The position numbers and the translations under genes were made by a program. 64,000 nucleotides of DNA from Ascidia mentula (Eukaryota; Chordata; Ascidiacea; Phlebobranchia; Ascidiidae), in assembly GCA_947561715.1 (NCBI GenBank), contig OX387201.1, positions 21,280,001 through 21,344,000 on the forward strand. The letters are read 5' to 3'. How positions within the stretch are numbered: the first letter of the stretch is position 1; every line of letters starts with the position of its first letter. This document shows positions 59,546-64,000 of the stretch, piece after piece. The notes below the pieces were generated by a model. It worked only from the letters and a program-made list of their open reading frames with translations, was not told the origin of the DNA and ran no database searches.

Positions 59546-62500
59546 ATGAAGAGAAACAAAGCCGTTTCAATAGATGTTGGAACAGCAGTGAATGCACTTT
59601 GCCTCAGTAAAGACAACAGTAAAGTGGTCATCGCTGGACGGTCTCTGTTGAAAATTTATCATGTTGATGAGGTTAATGGTTTCAGCGAGCACCTTAATCT
59701 TCATGTTGGAAGAAAACAGGTTTGCTACGATGGAATTATTGTGTGCCACTAAGTTTGATAGTGCTGATTGTGTTTCGTTTCATGTTATAAGTGTATGTTT
59801 TTGCAATTGCTGTTGTATTTTTAAGGGAGGGATATTGGTATTTTTCTTTGCTCATGACTGGCCAAAGCCAGTTACCACCCAACAAAATAATACATCATAA
59901 GTTATTGAAATCAAATCAGCTTTTACCTGTGGCTGCATGCTTAACCTAATTTTTCAAGATTACAATTGCTGTTCATCAGCATAATTAGTTTACACATACA
60001 CAATTAATTAAAATGTTTTGTTTTTTCATTTCAGGGTTTGAACATGAGTTGTTCTGACGTGGGTTGGAGTCCCGTGGATGAAAATTTGATCGCAACTGCT
60101 GCTACTAATGGAGCGGTTGTAGCTTGGGATTTAAACACTCCTGGTCGTGAAAAGAAGCTCGCTATATTGTCTGAACATCGTCGCACGGTCACAAAAGTTT
60201 CGTTTCACAACTCGGAAGGAAATCTTTTGCTAAGTGGATCACAGGTGTTTCATATATGGGTGGTTTTTAAATAAAAATGTGTTTCTTATGTAGATGGGAC
60301 CTGTCAAGACCGTTAGACAAGTTTGTTTAAATTTGCATTGTCATATGACACAAGCCTTTTTCGCAATCAGCAAATCTTGTTCGTTAAAGTTTATTTTCGT
60401 GCTCAATGTAACTTGTAACACTTCTTACAGGAGCAGAGCATGTACATTTTTCTGTTAGAAAATATATGCATCACAAGTGATATTTTGCTTTTGGCTGCTA
60501 CAAGTCAAAGCGAACTGTATAAAGATTAAAACAATAAATTTATGTGTTTATTGAAATAACAATCTTGGAAGCCATATTGTATCATTTCTTTTTTAAAGGA
60601 CGGAACGATGAAGCTGTTTGATTTGAGGAGAAGGGAAAGTACCTACACGTTTCAAAGCAAAGCTGATGGCGTGAGAAGTGTTCAGTTCAATCCTCATGAA
60701 TATTTTATTTTTGCTGCTAGCTTCGATAATGGTTATGTACAAGTAAGTTTTAGGGGTGTGCTAACTTATTTAAAAATACCTGCAGCCAATTTTAAACTGA
60801 ATCTGGATATTTAATGCTGTCATGTTGTGAAAATCCCCTCACTGTCATATTGTAACATATGAAACCAATTCAAAATCTAGGTTTTTTTGAAATAGTTGGT
60901 ATGTCCTTCCAGTGAAACAGTAAACCAGTGCTTGTGATACTAAAAATGTTCCCAGTATAAATGCAAACTCAGCATTTTAGTGAGAAAAAATTAAAATATT
61001 GCACCAAAAGTTTTCATGTTAATTTTGGTTGTTGTTGTTACTAGACATGGGATTACAGGCGACCTACAGGTTACGTTCACCAGTTTATCGCACACAAGGG
61101 ATCTGTGTATACTCTTGACTGGCACCCTGATCCAGATCATAAAATGACTCTTGCCACTGGAGGGCGTGATAACATGGTTAAGGTGAGTGATTGTAATAAC
61201 ACGAATAATTTTTTAACTCTGTTTTTGCACTGGAGGGCGTGTGAAAGGTGGTTTTCATGTCATTGCTGGTAACGGATCTAATCATTGTCCATGTTAAATA
61301 TTGTTTTCCAATGTTTCCACTTGTCGCATTCCAGGTTTGGTCGATTGAAAACAACAGGGAGAAAGAAATAAACAATGTTCCAACCATGTCGTCCGTAGCT
61401 TCGGTTAAATGGAGACCCCACCATCCAGAGCAACTTGCTACTATATCTATGATGCTTGAATTCAGCGTGAACATTTGGCATCTGCATAGGAAATATGTCC
61501 CATTTGCTCATTTCCAGGTATGAATTATAATTGTAGTTGTATCAAACAACCATTTGTTTTTTGATTATTTTTCTGTTTAAACAATGAACTAAACATATTT
61601 TAAGGATCACACAGACAGCCCCTCTGGAATAGTTTGGAAAAAGTCTGATCCAAATTTTATTTTGTCTTGTTCGAAAGATGGCCGTCTCATGATGCATTCA
61701 TTACTTGACGCTTCTTGTCCAGCTAAGCAGGCCATGAGTAGTGGACTTGCCATCAGCTCATGTGGTCATATCGCCCTCGCAAGTCAAGCCACAGCATCAA
61801 CACCCAGGGCACAGAGTCCCACTGGTTCTGCTTCAAAACTACCAACAATATTTGGATGGAAGACTGGATCAAAAGACGTGATTGATTTGGACGGTTTGAA
61901 TATTTCCAGTCCTTCTTCGCCAGTTGCATTTCAAAGACAAAACAACTTTCTTAATTCCAGATCAAAGTTCAGAATATTTTCAAGCACCAAGTCTGATTTA
62001 AAACCAAGTTCTGACTTTGATGATTATCCAACTATGACGGACTCTGTTGTAGAGCAATTAACTCTTAACCAATTTAGGTTTGTTGCGAAAAACTATGTTT
62101 TAGATGGAAGTGGGATAAAAATGACTTTCGAAGAGCTTTGCTCGCACAACTCTGATGTTGCTTTGAAAGGTGGATTCTGTAATGTTGCTCGGACGTGGAA
62201 ATTGCTTGGAGTTTTTTTCAGCAAAGAGATTCATTTGAACAAATCACAACCTGAAGTTTCAGAAAAGTTAGAAAAAGCAGAGGCAAAAAACAAAAGGCAC
62301 TCACTCACTGTGAAAAAGGTGAGGTGGTTTTAGTGACGTAATATCTGCTACTGAATACCTTATAAGTAGTTGCGAAATGCCTGATATGCAGAAAGTTGTA
62401 GGAATAGATATAATTATGCCATGTTTTTTTATGGGGATGGAATCGAAGGATTCTTGTGACCATGGTTTGATGTTTAAAAAACAAAATGATTTTCTAAAGT

Positions 62501-63988
62501 TAAACCAGTATTTGTTCATAACATGGCAAATATTGATTATCACTAATTGTTGGACATGAATTTTACCGAGATTGCTTCTACACACAATAACTGATTTGTG
62601 TTTGCTGTAGGATGAACTGCATGGTTCACATGCATTGAATGGTTCAGCAAACCATGGTGGGGAAGCTGATCAACGTTCTGATGATGGAAGACTTGAGGTA
62701 GAAGATTATCTCACTGATATCGCTCGAGGACGACAATCAGAACCTGATCTCTACATGACAGATGATGACCCTGGGTAGTTTAGAGATATTATTCTCAAAT
62801 ATAAAATCATGCAAAGTTTGTTGCAACACAATTGTGCATAAACTAGTAAAAGAATATATTATCATGCTTTCCTGTTGCTGCATCCGCAACAAAATTCACG
62901 GTGTTATCTACAATTAAACACCAAGATGTCCAAAATTAAAACATGTAGTGGAAATTATAATCTGTAATCTAGTTTAATGATTTAGGTTTGGTTATGGTGG
63001 AATAACATCGGAAGCTGAGTTTTTGTCTGAGCACGAATATCTTGTTCCAACTGAAGCGTTCCAACAGAGAGAGGTGTTATCAATATATATAGATAGATAG
63101 GCCACAGTGTTTTGTGTTGCTAAACATATGGTTGCTGTGAACACAGTTTTAAGGTTGCACCACAGTACACACCCTAAGTAATGAAAGATGTAAGAAACAA
63201 TCTCCTGTCTTTTTCAGGACATCGAACTGGATGCGATATCAAAGTTTGGTCGAATAGATGCACCTTCTGGAATGAACATTGAAAATGAATCTGAAAAACG
63301 AATCCTGACTGCTCACGGTGGGAGGTGGCATGAGAAGGTCGTTACCAAGGAGATGAATTCTTCTTCCTCAACATCTCCTGCTGATGAGGAGCTTAACATC
63401 TCAGATGGAGTCATCAGTGTGTGTCCCACTCTCTGGCCGGCTCCACTCGATTCAATCAAAGAAGAGATTGCCTGTCAGCAATTAGAGTAAGTTTGTGCAG
63501 TTCAAAGCATTCCGGCAAAACATCGTATTTTTTAAATTGACAAAGAAATACAACAATTTATCAACAGCATATTTTTGAAACAACAGAACTAACACTTACC
63601 AGACAATGAGATAAAATAATCTGCCAACTGCTTGTACGTAGGTAAAAAGTCTTTACAAGAATGTTCTTCTCTCTAATGTTGCCATCCACAACACACATAA
63701 CATTCAATCATGTTTATTCACTCAAAAATAGTTGTGGAGTTGAATTTCTTTTTCTATTTTTTCACAAAACTCTAACAGTTTTCAGTTTGCTACATGTGTT
63801 GTATTCAATGTATTTGCAGATTTTTTGCTGAAATGAATGATGTGCAAAGTCCAGTGTGTATGTTGCTTGCAATGTCATCCTATCCATCCACATACAACCT
63901 TCCTATTGATGTTGAAACAGTTGATCATTGGCAAAACTCCTATCTTGATTTGTTGGCAAAGAACAGGTTATGGATACAACATGCTCAG
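59546..63988 (+). CDS. WDR24: WDR24, GATOR2 complex subunit (3' end outside window)
   Basis: Ten exons, all in phase: 59,546-59,719, 60,035-60,244, 60,599-60,742, 61,045-61,182, 61,335-61,517, 61,605-62,318, 62,611-62,774, 62,986-63,073, 63,218-63,486, 63,820-63,988, giving 751 codons so far. The first six encode a WD40 propeller with strong WDR24 matches (ATAATNGAVVAWDL, LLSGSQDGTMK, TGGRDNMVKVW, SVKWRPHHPEQLAT). The middle is a Ser-rich linker, then the conserved helical part near the C-terminus (DHWQNSYLDLLAKNRLW). The C-terminal zinc-binding RING-like domain lies beyond the right edge. WDR24 is part of GATOR2 on the lysosome surface, which promotes mTORC1 signalling in response to amino acids. 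The first ATG in frame (59,546) is chosen. A broken exon 2 copy lies at 47,922-48,109. Confidence 0.92.
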
Positions 63989-64000
63989 GTGAAATAACTA

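Noticed and set aside
61178..61511. Minus-strand frames of 98 and 77 aa
   Set aside because: They overlap WDR24 exon 5 in antisense and lack independent support.

Overview
This window looks like nuclear DNA of a solitary tunicate, most likely Ciona. It is AT-rich. Its genes are built of many short exons with small introns, and the gene set is deuterostome: a NACHT-LRR receptor, a CUB/ZP/EGF membrane protein, a papain-family protease, a molybdenum hydroxylase, an ankyrin/armadillo (ANKAR-like) protein and the GATOR2 subunit WDR24. Species is inferred; gene families are read from translated exons whose splice phases were checked.

Layout. 1-1,060: dispersed repeats. 2,036-6,360 (-): NACHT-LRR gene in eight exons, with a SINE/foldback insertion in an intron. 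8,650-14,600: a tandemly duplicated block carrying small exons, with a 5'-truncated ANKAR-like copy (10,521-12,338) between the copies. 14,813-22,177 (-): CUB/ZP/EGF transmembrane gene. 22,437-32,110: three tandem ~3.1-3.4 kb units, then a second, 3'-truncated copy of the ZP gene (32,115-37,033) and a fourth unit (37,291-40,327). 40,650-48,600: block A, holding broken copies of cathepsin, molybdenum hydroxylase and a WDR24 exon. 49,000-55,825: block B, holding the better cathepsin and molybdenum hydroxylase copies. 55,933-58,683: ANKAR-like 3' half. 59,546-63,988: WDR24, running off the right edge.

The dominant theme is large, near-identical duplication. The copies differ by discrete insertions and deletions, so they show which mobile elements moved recently. 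They may be true segmental duplications or uncollapsed haplotypes of a highly heterozygous animal; sequence alone cannot decide.

The most unusual signal is a set of hammerhead-ribozyme-like motifs (CTGATGA, short stem II, GAAA, stem III, GTC cleavage triplet) inside short interspersed elements. One lies in a ~640 bp insertion of block A, one at the 3' end of a 284 bp insertion flanked by a 12 bp direct repeat, and others sit as opposite-strand pairs at the two ends of an element present in both blocks. Two more degenerate versions occur elsewhere.
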